Shown piece after piece: positions 35,147 through 44,015 of a stretch of DNA of 64,000 nucleotides. Each line of letters starts with the position of its first letter. Position 1 is the first letter of the stretch. Source of the stretch: Bin80 sp964503085 (GTDB lineage: Bacteria > Bacteroidota > Rhodothermia > Rhodothermales > Bin80). The notes beneath the pieces were generated by a model that searched no databases, was not told the origin of the DNA, and saw only the letters and a list, made by a program, of their open reading frames with translations. The position numbers and the translations under genes are program-made. The stretch is from positions 17,121 through 81,120 of the forward strand of contig CAZCYQ010000009.1 in NCBI GenBank assembly GCA_964503085.1, read 5' to 3'.

Positions 35147-37102
35147 CTACTTGTAACTGCGTGTGGATGGATGCACATTCTCGAAGGATAATTTTTCGAG
35201 GTGCAAAACAGGACGATGATCAGTGTGCTCCCAGGCCGCTACGTCAGCAAAAACTTCATCATTGCGTACAGCTTCCCCCTCGGAGGTCTGATATTCTTCA
35301 CGGAAATGTCCTCCGCAAGATTCTTCACGACGAAGGGCATCCTGGGCCATAAGTGATCCAAGTTCAATGAAGTCCGCTACTCGGCCTGCAAATTCCAAAT
35401 TTTTGTTGAACCGATCGGCAGAGCCGGGTACGTGGATCCGCTCCCAAAATTCATCTCTCAGGCTTTCTATAGCAGGTATCGCCTCTTCCAGGCCAGCACG
35501 GTCACGTGCCATGCCTACATGATTCCAAAGGAGTTGACCCAACTCCCGATGAAATTGCGTGGGCGACTTGTCTCCCTTGTTATTAAGCATTTGGTCAATA
35601 CGTGCACCGGCCTCTTCTTCAGCAGCAGCAAAAGCTTCATGCGATTCGGCAATGCCTTCCGACTGGCGTATGCCAGCCACATACGCCCCCAGCGTATATG
35701 GAACAACAAAGTACCCATCCGCCAGCCCCTGCATCAAAGCACTGGCTCCTAGACGATTGGCGCCATGATCGCTGAAATTCGCTTCTCCAAGTACAAAGAG
35801 ACCTGGAATAGTACTCTGAAGTTCATAATCCACCCAAAGCCCTCCCATTGTATAGTGCACGGCTGGATAGATCCGCATTGGAGTTCTATAGGGATCGTCT
35901 CCGGTGATGCGCTCGTACATTTCAAACAGATTCCCGTAGCGGTCTCGAATCGATGAGGCACCCAAACGCCGGATTGCAGCATCAAAATCAAGATAGACCG
36001 CCAGTCGGGTCTCGCCGACGCCTCGTCCCGCATCACATTCTTTTTTCGCTGCGCGTGAAGCTACGTCCCTTGGTACAAGGTTTCCGAAGCTCGGATAACG
36101 ACGCTCCAGATAATAGTCTCTTGCATCCTCAGGGATTGCTTCCGGTGCACGTGTATCTTTCGGATCTTTGGGAACCCAAACGCGGCCATCGTTACGCAAA
36201 CTCTCACTCATCAGTGTGAGCTTGGACTGGTAATCCCCGGAAACGGGAATACAGGTCGGATGGATCTGCGTATAGCAGGGGTTGGCAAAGAATGCACCGC
36301 GTTTGTAGCAACGCCAAGCAGCGGTCACGTTGGAGTTTTTGGCATTTGTTGACAGGTAGTAGGCATTACCGTATCCCCCTGTACAAAGCAGTACAGCATC
36401 ACCTGCATGACGCTCAAGCTCGCCTGTGACCAGATCGCGTGTAATAATGCCACGGGCACGATCATTCGCCACAACCAGATCAAGCATTTCTCTGCGCGGC
36501 AACATGGTCACGCGTCCCGCAGCGATCTGATGACTGAGCGCCTGGTAAGCTCCAAGCAGCAATTGTTGCCCGGTTTGACCTCTTGCATAGAAAGTGCGGG
36601 ACACCTGTGCTCCCCCGAAGGAGCGATTGGCCAATACGCCTCCGTACTCGCGTGCAAACGGAACACCCTGAGCGACGGCCTGATCAATGATATTGCTTGA
36701 TACTTGCGCAAGACGATACACATTCGCTTCTCGCGAGCGGTAGTCTCCGCCTTTTATGGTATCGTAGAATAGTCGCCAAACGGTATCCCCATCGTTCGGA
36801 TAGTTCTTGGCGGCGTTAATGCCCCCTTGGGCCGCAATGGAGTGGGCCCTGCGTGCCGAGTCCTGAATACAGAAACACTTGACGTTGTATCCCAGTCCCG
36901 CAAGCGTGGCCGCAGCAGAAGCACCTGCAAGGCCTGAACCCACTACAAGAATATTGTGCGAACGCTTATTGGCTGGACTGACTAGCGAAACTGCATCCTT
37001 GTATGCGTCCCATTTTTCCTGGAGACGCCCTGCGGGCACTTTCGCGTCCAAGCGCTGGCTGTGTGATAATTCTGACATAGAATTAGCTATTTCGTCACTC
37101 AT
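35147..37102 (-). CDS. sdhA: Succinate dehydrogenase/fumarate reductase flavoprotein subunit
   Basis: SdhA oxidises succinate to fumarate with covalently bound FAD. The 651-residue product has the dinucleotide motif VVGSGLAGASAAATLAGLG, the FAD-linking His in HSIAAQGGINAAKNY, and the active-site region GGLWVDYELQSTIPGLF followed by SDHGANRLGASAL. The frame is open upstream to 37234, but the ATG at 37102 overlaps the sdhC stop (ATGA) and removes an implausible cysteine-rich extension. An alternative ATG lies eight codons further in. It is of the Bacteroidota type that pairs with a single cytochrome b558 subunit. Confidence 0.96.
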   Translation of the reverse strand: MSDEIANSMSELSHSQRLDAKVPAGRLQEKWDAYKDAVSLVSPANKRSHNILVVGSGLAGASAAATLAGLGYNVKCFCIQDSARRAHSIAAQGGINAAKNYPNDGDTVWRLFYDTIKGGDYRSREANVYRLAQVSSNIIDQAVAQGVPFAREYGGVLANRSFGGAQVSRTFYARGQTGQQLLLGAYQALSHQIAAGRVTMLPRREMLDLVVANDRARGIITRDLVTGELERHAGDAVLLCTGGYGNAYYLSTNAKNSNVTAAWRCYKRGAFFANPCYTQIHPTCIPVSGDYQSKLTLMSESLRNDGRVWVPKDPKDTRAPEAIPEDARDYYLERRYPSFGNLVPRDVASRAAKKECDAGRGVGETRLAVYLDFDAAIRRLGASSIRDRYGNLFEMYERITGDDPYRTPMRIYPAVHYTMGGLWVDYELQSTIPGLFVLGEANFSDHGANRLGASALMQGLADGYFVVPYTLGAYVAGIRQSEGIAESHEAFAAAEEEAGARIDQMLNNKGDKSPTQFHRELGQLLWNHVGMARDRAGLEEAIPAIESLRDEFWERIHVPGSADRFNKNLEFAGRVADFIELGSLMAQDALRREESCGGHFREEYQTSEGEAVRNDEVFADVAAWEHTDHRPVLHLEKLSFENVHPSTRSYK

Positions 37103-37803
37103 GCCGAGAAATAGATGTAAAGCGGAACGACCAGGAAACCGATGGCCACCAGCGCACCCAGAACCGCTGCAAACGCATAAACATATGGCGACAGGCGCCG
37201 GCTCATCATCCCCAAAGATTGCAGTGCACTCCACACACCATGTCGCATGTGCATCCCGAGAAGAACCATCACAACAGGGTATCCAAACGCATAGAGTGGC
37301 TCCCGGAATTTTTCGGTCATAAGGCGTCGTAGGTCACGTACTTCTTCACCACTTTGCAGTATTGCCGTGTAGCCTTCCGCCTCGCCCGGTCCAAATTTGA
37401 AAGAATTCAAGTGCAGGATCAGGAATCCGAGCAGAATAATCCCTGTGAGGATCATAGAGCGTGCACTGTACCCTGATCGACTCGGACTGCCTGCACTCTT
37501 GTATGCCTTGTAGCCTACTGGGCGGGCCTTTCGTCGACGCACCTGAATAGAAACGCCCACAATGGCATGTAGAAGAAAACAAAGCGCCAGGCCGATCTCC
37601 ATGGTATAGAGTAGCCAACCCCAACTCATCAACTTGTGCGCGTAGGCATTATAGGCCTGTGGATCCGGTGACAGGTACGACAAGTTGCCAATCATATGGA
37701 CAATCACGAACGCAACCAAGCCAATTCCTGTAACGCCAGTCAAGACCTTGCGGCCAACTGGAGACATGAGGGCCGATAGCAACGTGACATCCGGACGAGA
37801 CAT
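37099..37803 (-). CDS. sdhC: Succinate dehydrogenase cytochrome b558 subunit
   Basis: This is the membrane anchor and diheme subunit that passes electrons to menaquinone. The 234-residue product has five hydrophobic helices (for example KVLTGVTGIGLVAFVIVHM, MEIGLALCFLLHAIVGVSI, LIGIILL-like and VLGALVAIGFLVVPLY). It conserves His residues in VIVHMIGNLSYL, FLLHAIVG, LHLNSFKF and MHMRHGVWSAL that bind the hemes. It is first in sdhCAB, with its stop overlapping the sdhA start. The gene lies 84 bases downstream of citrate synthase, so gltA and sdh may share transcripts. Confidence 0.94.
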   Translation of the reverse strand: MSRPDVTLLSALMSPVGRKVLTGVTGIGLVAFVIVHMIGNLSYLSPDPQAYNAYAHKLMSWGWLLYTMEIGLALCFLLHAIVGVSIQVRRRKARPVGYKAYKSAGSPSRSGYSARSMILTGIILLGFLILHLNSFKFGPGEAEGYTAILQSGEEVRDLRRLMTEKFREPLYAFGYPVVMVLLGMHMRHGVWSALQSLGMMSRRLSPYVYAFAAVLGALVAIGFLVVPLYIYFSA

Positions 37804-37887
37804 GATTTTAACAGAGTTGAATAGCGAGTTGACTGTGAAGCAATTTATGTAATATCACCGACCATTAATCCCTGCGCATAAACCGGA

Positions 37888-39030
37888 TCACTGATTAACC
37901 TTGAGACCCATGGGACCAGTATAAGCCGCCCTTGGTCGAATTAATCGATTATCCTCCCATTGTTCCAGCAAGTGCGCAGTCCAGCCGGTGATACGACCCA
38001 TTACAAAAAGTGATGTGAAGAAATCCGCGTCAATGCCTAACAGGTGGTATATCGGTGCACTGTAAAAATCTACATTGGCGTTAATGCCTTTTTCCTCTTC
38101 AACAACCTGCGTCAATGTATAGCATAGATCTACCCAATGCATGGCATCCCGCTCGCGTCCAAGCTCCATAAGCATTTGACGGAGGACATTTGCTCTTGGA
38201 TCCAGAGTTTTGTAAACACGATGCCCAAATCCCATAATGCGCTCTTTTGCCGCAAGCTTACGACGTACGAACGCTTTAGGATCTTCACCGCTCTTATGGA
38301 GCTCAAGCAGCATACGCATAACGCGCGTGTTCGCCCCTCCGTGCAGGGCGCCTTTGAGTGCTCCAATCCCACCTGTGATGGCGGAGTAAAGGTCACTGAG
38401 CGTGGCTCCGATGACGCGTGCAGCAAAGGTTGATGCATTCAACCCGTGTTCCGCGTGTAGCACCAACGCTGCGTCCAGAGCCTCCACCGCACGGGGCCCA
38501 GGCTCTTCACCGTTTAGCATATACAGAAAATTCCTAGCTGTATTGCCAGTTGTGCGCGGAGCAACTGGAGCTTTGCCACGCTTCAAGCGTGCAAGGGCCG
38601 CAATCAGAACAGGAATCCGAGCAGTCAGGCGAAGAGTTTTGCGATAGTTGGCCTCGGGAGACATGTCATCGGCCTCGGAATCATAATGTGCCAGCATAGA
38701 AACTGCTGTTCGCAGCGCACCCGTTGGATTATTCCCCGCAGGCAACCCACGAAGCATATCAAGCACCGCTTCCGGCACATCGCGTAAGCTGGTCAATTCG
38801 TCACACAATCCGGTCCTCTCAACTTCAGTGGGAAGGTGACCATGCCACAGGAGATGCGCAACATCCTCAAAGGTGCTGTTCGTTGCGAGATCCTCTATCC
38901 GGTAACCACGATAAACTAGGATTCCTTTGCGACCGTCCAGGAAACAGATGGAAGAGTTTAGAGCAATAACGCCCGCCAATCCTTTTGCATGACTATCTCG
39001 GCCAGTTGGGGCTATTTTTGATGAATTCAT
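37888..39030 (-). CDS. gltA: Citrate synthase
   Basis: Citrate synthase condenses acetyl-CoA and oxaloacetate to start the TCA cycle. The 380-residue product contains LHGGANTRVMRM and GFGHRVYKTLDPRANVL, which supply two catalytic histidines, and NVDFYSAPIYHLLGI, with the catalytic Asp. It is the short (type II, dimeric-like) form, starting near LAGVIALNSSICFLDGRKG. A small possibility remains that it is 2-methylcitrate synthase, but the TCA context with sdhCAB supports citrate synthase. The upstream region of about 850 bases up to rng should hold its promoter. Confidence 0.94.
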   Translation of the reverse strand: MNSSKIAPTGRDSHAKGLAGVIALNSSICFLDGRKGILVYRGYRIEDLATNSTFEDVAHLLWHGHLPTEVERTGLCDELTSLRDVPEAVLDMLRGLPAGNNPTGALRTAVSMLAHYDSEADDMSPEANYRKTLRLTARIPVLIAALARLKRGKAPVAPRTTGNTARNFLYMLNGEEPGPRAVEALDAALVLHAEHGLNASTFAARVIGATLSDLYSAITGGIGALKGALHGGANTRVMRMLLELHKSGEDPKAFVRRKLAAKERIMGFGHRVYKTLDPRANVLRQMLMELGRERDAMHWVDLCYTLTQVVEEEKGINANVDFYSAPIYHLLGIDADFFTSLFVMGRITGWTAHLLEQWEDNRLIRPRAAYTGPMGLKVNQ

Positions 39031-39880
39031 AAGTGCGATTTATGTGCAGCCCGTAGGCGTGGAGCGCATTTAACGAAGAAACACAGGTGATGTGCCAAAA
39101 AATCTACTGCTTATAATCTGCTCTGAGGGAGTTATTGCGGGCATCGTAAAGCCAGGGGCTCGGCGTCGTTTTCATTATTGTTCTGGGAATGCTCCGTTTC
39201 CATTTTTGCTTGTCCCTGGTTCCCGAATCATCGCTGGTACCTGCTTTTCAAACCGGACAGTGACGGCTTTGTCGCATTCGGTTTTCGGTTGAAATCACTA
39301 CCCCGCTCACGGAAGCCTTTTGTCAACGGACAACCATAACCCCCCATCCTATAAACGTTGCTATTTTCCGGTCCGCAGCTTATGCTCGCGACAAATCACG
39401 ACCTCAGATACTGCATTGTGTCAGTTAAATGCAGAGTCGAAGACAACTGAAAAATACAGTTGCGGCGTGCTCCCGCTTCTTCAGTATCTAGTGGTTCCCG
39501 TCTGGATTTCAGGTATTATCTGGCTGTTGATCTTTTGGTTCTTCTAGAGTTCTTGATCAGAATTTCTCCTTTTCTGTGGCTACTTAACCCCCTCCTCAAG
39601 AATCCAGCAGAATCCTGATTTTTGGCGGGTTGCATCCGAAAACGCATTACGAAACAGCTGATTGGCGAAGATTCACCGCATTTTTTACTGCAATGCAGGC
39701 TCTTGGGGGATCAATTGGAACATATTTCCGTTGGGTAGGGGATTTGTTATGCATTTACACCTCTCACACGCCGCCTTGCAGGTACGATCTACATCTGGAA
39801 GGCTGCGATGTCCTCAACTGTACTAAAATTCCTTCCTGTATTACAGGAATGCGCGGCAAGCGTACTCAATATATACCCAT
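39031..39880. other. Long intergenic region between gltA and rng
   Basis: About 850 bases lie between divergent genes with no gene of known family. A TTG-initiated frame at 39320-39547 (listed separately) ends in a strong membrane helix. Close to rng, a nested hairpin (attcct...aggaat, about 39829-39850) lies 30-50 bases before the rng start and could be part of its leader. No tRNA or recognisable riboswitch was seen. Confidence 0.5.
39320..39547 (+). CDS. Doubtful small membrane protein
   Basis: A 75-residue frame with a TTG start in an otherwise empty region. The last 23 residues (LLQYLVVPVWISGIIWLLIF and WFF) form a single strong transmembrane helix at the very C-terminus, as in tail-anchored small membrane proteins. 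There is no recognised family, no clear ribosome site, and unlikely cysteine-rich stretches before the helix. It may be chance coding of an AT-rich region. Confidence 0.2.
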   Translation: MSTDNHNPPSYKRCYFPVRSLCSRQITTSDTALCQLNAESKTTEKYSCGVLPLLQYLVVPVWISGIIWLLIFWFF

Positions 39881-41596
39881 ATGAAGAAAGAAATTGTTAT
39901 TAACACCACACCCGAAGAGACGAGAATAGCCATCGTTGATGAGGGGCAGTTGGTGGAGTTTTACATTGAAGGTCCAGATAGTGAACGAACAGTAGGTGAT
40001 ATTTTCCTGGGACATGTCGACACGATTCGTTCCAATCTTCGAGCTGCTTTTGTAGATATAGGAGAGAATCAGCACGGGTTTTTGCATTTTTCCGACCTTT
40101 CAGCAAATCTGGAGCAACAACTGGCTTTTGTGAAGGAGCGTAGCCTACGCGTAGCGGACTTCATGAAAAAATGGACTCCAAAGCAGGAAAAGGAGCCATC
40201 AAGAGGTGGGCAACCATTGCGTCGCCGATGGGGAGACCCGAATCTGCTAAGTACCAAACAGCCCATTCTCGTTACGGTTACCAAGGAACCCTATCACAGC
40301 AAGAGTTCCCGACTCTCCACCGATATCTCTCTGGCAGGACGTTTTCTTGTACTGATTCCATTTGCGGACTACGCAGCCGTATCCAGACGAATCGAAGACA
40401 GAAAAGAGCGCTATCGCTTGCGTTCAATCGTGAGAAGATTGCGCCCATCCGGGTTTGGCCTGATCGCCCGAACCGTTGCCGAAGGCAGGAAAGATGACGT
40501 ACTGGAAACAGACCTTCAGTTGCTCCTGGATCGGTGGTACAGAGTCGAGAAGGCGCTACAAAAACACCCAAAACCGCCATTGAAGCTGTACGAGGATGTA
40601 GGCCTGGCTTCATCAATTATTCGGGATTTGTTTTCGGATGATTTCTCCCGTGTTCTGGTTGACAACCATCGGATGTACCGTGCTATCCGTGGATACGTTA
40701 TGGCCGTCGCCCCCCATATGGTTAATGTCGTCAAACAACATAAAGGCAAAAAACCGGTGTATGAAGCGGCGCAAATCCAGGATCAGATCAACGAGGTCTT
40801 TGATACCAAGGTGCAATTGCCTTCGGGTGGTTCGGTGATCATTGAAGCCACCGAGGCCATGCATGTGATTGATGTGAACTCTGGACGAACCCGGGGAAAA
40901 CAGAATGCAGAAAAAACAGCGCTACGGGTTAATCTGGAAGCTGTCGAGGTAATTGCCCGCCAGATTCGATTACGTGATCTGAGCGGACTGATCGTGGTTG
41001 ATTTTATTGATCTGAGGCATGAAAGCAATCGGAAACAAGTAAATGAGTCGCTTGCGGCACGGCTGGCCACAGACAGAGTGACATCGCACAGCCTTCCCAT
41101 GAGCGACTACGGTATCGTTCAGATTACCCGCGAGCGCAAGCGGGTAAGTGTAACTGCCACGCATAGGCTCACGAACAAATCACGGGTTGATCCTGCGCCT
41201 CCGCCCGATCCAGATAAGGTTTCAAAAAACATCGAGCGCTGGCTGGGCAAGCACGATGGCGGGGACCTTCACCTGCACGTACATCCATTTACTGCTGCCT
41301 GGCTGGAGCACGGTTCATGGCGTCGCACCAGAAAGTCTCGGTGGCAACGTCAGTATAAGCGCCGCATTAGAGTGATTGGGAAAAAGTCACTGCGTCCAGA
41401 CGAGTTCAGGTTTCTGGACGCGAAGAGCGGACACGATATTACTGACCTCAGCCCCCGAATGGTTCGCATAAAGGCAGCATTGGACCAAGATGCATCTGCG
41501 AAGCCCAAAACCGCGCCAAAAGCCAAGAGGAACCCTAACACTAATGGGCAGGCCCGGCGGAAACAACGGCCTCAGCGGACTGCAACCAAACCCTGA
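39881..41596 (+). CDS. rng: Ribonuclease E/G family endoribonuclease
   Basis: An endoribonuclease for 5S/16S rRNA maturation and mRNA decay. The 571-residue product has an S1 domain (about 36-140, RTVGDIFLGHVDTI, AAFVDIGENQHGFLHFSD) interrupted by the basic insert usual in Bacteroidota. The RNase H-like and DNase I-like catalytic parts follow, with metal-binding aspartates in AMHVIDVNSGRTRGK and GLIVVDFIDLRHE. The zinc-link CPxC motif of the Escherichia enzymes is missing (RVDPAPPPDPD occupies that position), and the protein contains no cysteine at all. The lysine-rich tail is probably disordered. It leads a tight five-gene operon; the next start is three bases away. Confidence 0.93.
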   Translation: MKKEIVINTTPEETRIAIVDEGQLVEFYIEGPDSERTVGDIFLGHVDTIRSNLRAAFVDIGENQHGFLHFSDLSANLEQQLAFVKERSLRVADFMKKWTPKQEKEPSRGGQPLRRRWGDPNLLSTKQPILVTVTKEPYHSKSSRLSTDISLAGRFLVLIPFADYAAVSRRIEDRKERYRLRSIVRRLRPSGFGLIARTVAEGRKDDVLETDLQLLLDRWYRVEKALQKHPKPPLKLYEDVGLASSIIRDLFSDDFSRVLVDNHRMYRAIRGYVMAVAPHMVNVVKQHKGKKPVYEAAQIQDQINEVFDTKVQLPSGGSVIIEATEAMHVIDVNSGRTRGKQNAEKTALRVNLEAVEVIARQIRLRDLSGLIVVDFIDLRHESNRKQVNESLAARLATDRVTSHSLPMSDYGIVQITRERKRVSVTATHRLTNKSRVDPAPPPDPDKVSKNIERWLGKHDGGDLHLHVHPFTAAWLEHGSWRRTRKSRWQRQYKRRIRVIGKKSLRPDEFRFLDAKSGHDITDLSPRMVRIKAALDQDASAKPKTAPKAKRNPNTNGQARRKQRPQRTATKP

Positions 41597-41599
41597 CGC

Positions 41600-42316
41600 A
41601 TGTGGATGACCAAAGCTCCACTCCTGGCAGTGCTTACCGTGCTGGTATCTGCTAATGTTGTGGCGCAGGAAGAGTTTTTCGAGTCCGGCATGCACTCCGC
41701 AGGGTTCAGCGTCGGCATAATTGACCACAGATATACAGGCAACGCAGAGATCGCAGGAGGGGTTAGCTATCAGGGACCAGCATTCGGGCTTTCCTATACC
41801 GGTCCACAACTGAGAGCGACGGGGCTTTTCACGCGCTTTGACGGGGGACATACTCTGGTCAACCTGTCCGGGGTTGGCTGGCTGCTCCCTTCATTTACCC
41901 TCAAAAGGATGGACAACACTATCGTGGCCGTCCCGATAGGGGTCTTAGCGGCTTGGCAGCGAACCAGTGGAGGTAATGACATTGCTCCACTCGGCACACA
42001 GGCAATTCTGCTGGGGGCAGGAGGGGTTCTTGAGCATCAAATAGGTAGCCGTGCAGGAATCAAGCTGCGGGCAATGCCGCTCGCAGGCTTCACCAGCACT
42101 GAAGTCGCTGACGCACTCGGCTTTTCCTGGGCCGCAGATGCAGAGGCTCGACTGGAGGTTGAAAACTTATTTTCTGGTCTGGGACTCACGATAAGTTATA
42201 TATTTCGTTACCAGGTATGGAACGTGAACGGATCAAGGGCCTTTTCCTCCGTTGTGGACGAGGCATATGATTACACCACCAACATGCATGTGATTTCCGT
42301 TGAACTCAAATTTTAG
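41600..42316 (+). CDS. Exported protein, probable outer-membrane beta-barrel
   Basis: Family not recognised. The 238 residues begin with a signal peptide (APLLAVLTVLVSANVVAQ); the start may be the ATG at 41600 or the one two codons later. The mature part is glycine-rich with alternating patterns typical of outer-membrane strands (AGGVSYQGPAFGLSYTGPQL, LTISYIFRYQVWNV) and ends in an aromatic residue (ISVELKF), the usual recognition end for barrel assembly. It lies three bases after rng and two bases before the next gene, so it is co-transcribed although unrelated in function. Confidence 0.72.
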   Translation: MWMTKAPLLAVLTVLVSANVVAQEEFFESGMHSAGFSVGIIDHRYTGNAEIAGGVSYQGPAFGLSYTGPQLRATGLFTRFDGGHTLVNLSGVGWLLPSFTLKRMDNTIVAVPIGVLAAWQRTSGGNDIAPLGTQAILLGAGGVLEHQIGSRAGIKLRAMPLAGFTSTEVADALGFSWAADAEARLEVENLFSGLGLTISYIFRYQVWNVNGSRAFSSVVDEAYDYTTNMHVISVELKF

Positions 42317-42318
42317 CT

Positions 42319-42591
42319 ATGACCAAAAAGGATATTGCTGTACTGCGTGCAATGGAAGGAGCGGCAAAGGCAATCGGTTACGTCATCCGATGGGACCGAG
42401 GCCCCTTTCGCGGTGGGCGCTGCACACTGGACGGAAAGGAACTCATAATTTTGAATCGACTCCACCCAACGGAAGCACACCTTGGTGTGCTGGCGCGTAT
42501 CCTGCAGGATGCTCCACTTGCAGAGATATCCATGCAAAGAACAATGCGCAGGCGTGTGGAGTCGATCATACGGCAACACTCATCCGAGTGA
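42319..42591 (+). CDS. Small conserved-looking unknown protein
   Basis: A 90-residue soluble protein of no recognised family. It has a charged N-terminal helix (MTKKDIAVLRAMEGAAKAIG), a strand segment (RGGRCTLDGKELIILN) and a C-terminal helical part (LGVLARILQDAPLAEI, RRRVESIIRQH). Spacing of two bases to the gene before and six to the gene after makes it very likely real. The context (RNase G, metal-dependent hydrolase, AroQ) does not point to a role. Confidence 0.72.
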   Translation: MTKKDIAVLRAMEGAAKAIGYVIRWDRGPFRGGRCTLDGKELIILNRLHPTEAHLGVLARILQDAPLAEISMQRTMRRRVESIIRQHSSE

Positions 42592-42597
42592 AGATGC

Positions 42598-43374
42598 ATG
42601 CGCATCACGCTATTGGGCACAGGTACATCCGTAGGGATCCCCATGATCGGCTGTGCCTGCGAAACGTGCAAATCTTCAGACCCCAGAGATAAAAGGCTAC
42701 GCACCGCATGCCATATTGAGGCTGGGAATCTGAGTATTATCATTGATACGGGGCCGGATTTTCGGCAGCAGGTGCTACGCGCAAATGTGCGGCATCTTGA
42801 CGCGGTCCTGTGGACGCACCATCATTTCGATCATATAATGGGGCTGGACGATCTGCGGCCGTACTTCTTTGATTGCATGGCACCGATTCCATGCTTTGCC
42901 CATCCTAAGAGTGCGAATGTTTTGCGAAGTATCTTCCCTTACATATGGGGTAAGCGAAAGGCCTACCCGGGCACACTGAAACTGAATCCGGCGGACACAC
43001 CATTCGGGATCAAGAGCCGCTATGACAAACCAGATACCATCAACGTCACCCCAATTGAAATCCTGCATGGCCGAATGCCCATCAACGGATACAGGATTGG
43101 TAACTTTGCATATTTAACGGATGTGAGCCACATTCCGGAGGCCGAGTACTGGAAACTGAAAAACCTTGACCTGCTGGTGCTCAATGCATTGCGCCCGACA
43201 AGGCATCCACGTCATTTTTCGATCAGCGAGGCCAAAAACGTTGCGAAGAGAATTCGTGCGAATCAGACAGTATTTGTTCACATGTCACACCAGGTACTTC
43301 ATTCCCGAGAGAGTACCCTGTTGACCGGAAGCATGGCGTTGGGGTATGATGGCATGGTACTTGAAACAACTTAA
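42598..43374 (+). CDS. Metallo-beta-lactamase-fold hydrolase, PhnP-like
   Basis: A 258-residue hydrolase with the MBL metal motif THHHFDHIMGLDDLRPY. An N-terminal cysteine motif, IGCACETCKSSDPRD, is typical of PhnP/lipoyl-carrier-like phosphodiesterases of this group. Further metal residues are in YLTDVSHIP and VHMSHQVL. Members hydrolyse cyclic phosphodiesters or act in nucleotide repair; the exact substrate is unknown here, and no phn genes are nearby. It is the fourth gene of the rng operon. Confidence 0.85.
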   Translation: MRITLLGTGTSVGIPMIGCACETCKSSDPRDKRLRTACHIEAGNLSIIIDTGPDFRQQVLRANVRHLDAVLWTHHHFDHIMGLDDLRPYFFDCMAPIPCFAHPKSANVLRSIFPYIWGKRKAYPGTLKLNPADTPFGIKSRYDKPDTINVTPIEILHGRMPINGYRIGNFAYLTDVSHIPEAEYWKLKNLDLLVLNALRPTRHPRHFSISEAKNVAKRIRANQTVFVHMSHQVLHSRESTLLTGSMALGYDGMVLETT

Positions 43375-43380
43375 CGATCA

Positions 43381-43812
43381 ATGGAACACACGATTCTTGT
43401 CCTGAATGGACCTAACCTGAACCTGTTGGGTACGCGGGAACCCGAGAAGTATGGCCAAACCACACTCGAGGAACTCGCAGTCAATCTGCAGCGCGGATTT
43501 CCCGGTGTTCAGCTCTCCTTTTACCAGAGCAACCACGAGGGCGACCTGATTGATCGTCTCCATCAGGCATACGAATCAGGAATGTCAGGAGTCGTATTCA
43601 ATCCAGGGGCCTACACGCACACGTCCATAGCTTTGCGGGATGCCATCAAGGCTATTGATCTCCCTGTCGTAGAGGTGCACATCAGTAACATCCATGCACG
43701 GGAGTCCTTCCGACACTTTTCTTATTTGGCACCGGTCTGTGCAGGGCAAATATCTGGCTTGGGCATTGAAGGATACAGCTTGGCTATTCGCTGGCTAGTT
43801 ATGAAGTTTTAG
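43381..43812 (+). CDS. aroQ: 3-dehydroquinate dehydratase, type II
   Basis: The third step of the shikimate pathway, dehydrating 3-dehydroquinate. The 143-residue length is standard. It has NGPNLNLLGTREPEKYG with the catalytic Tyr24 of the flexible lid, the substrate pocket VFNPGAYTHTSIALRDA, and EVHISNIHARESFRHFSYL with the catalytic His region. It ends the rng operon, six bases after the PhnP-like gene. No other aro genes are in the window. Confidence 0.96.
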   Translation: MEHTILVLNGPNLNLLGTREPEKYGQTTLEELAVNLQRGFPGVQLSFYQSNHEGDLIDRLHQAYESGMSGVVFNPGAYTHTSIALRDAIKAIDLPVVEVHISNIHARESFRHFSYLAPVCAGQISGLGIEGYSLAIRWLVMKF

Positions 43813-44015
43813 GAAATCACACACCTTGAGTCCCCGATCTGCATTAAATAGGCCCTGCGCAAGGGCATGCATATTTCGGCCCGCACCGGAGCGCAATTAT
43901 AATGATTTCCGGGATTGAGCATCGGTACTACGATAGACTCTAGTCACCTGTGTGATCTGTGTTACGTGGAGACTGCGTAACACGAGGATTAGGTACAGAA
44001 TGCCCGGTTATAGGT

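Noticed and set aside
43851..43865. A gccct/agggc hairpin downstream of nadE and aroQ
   Set aside because: The stem is only five pairs with no T run on either strand, so it is not a terminator.
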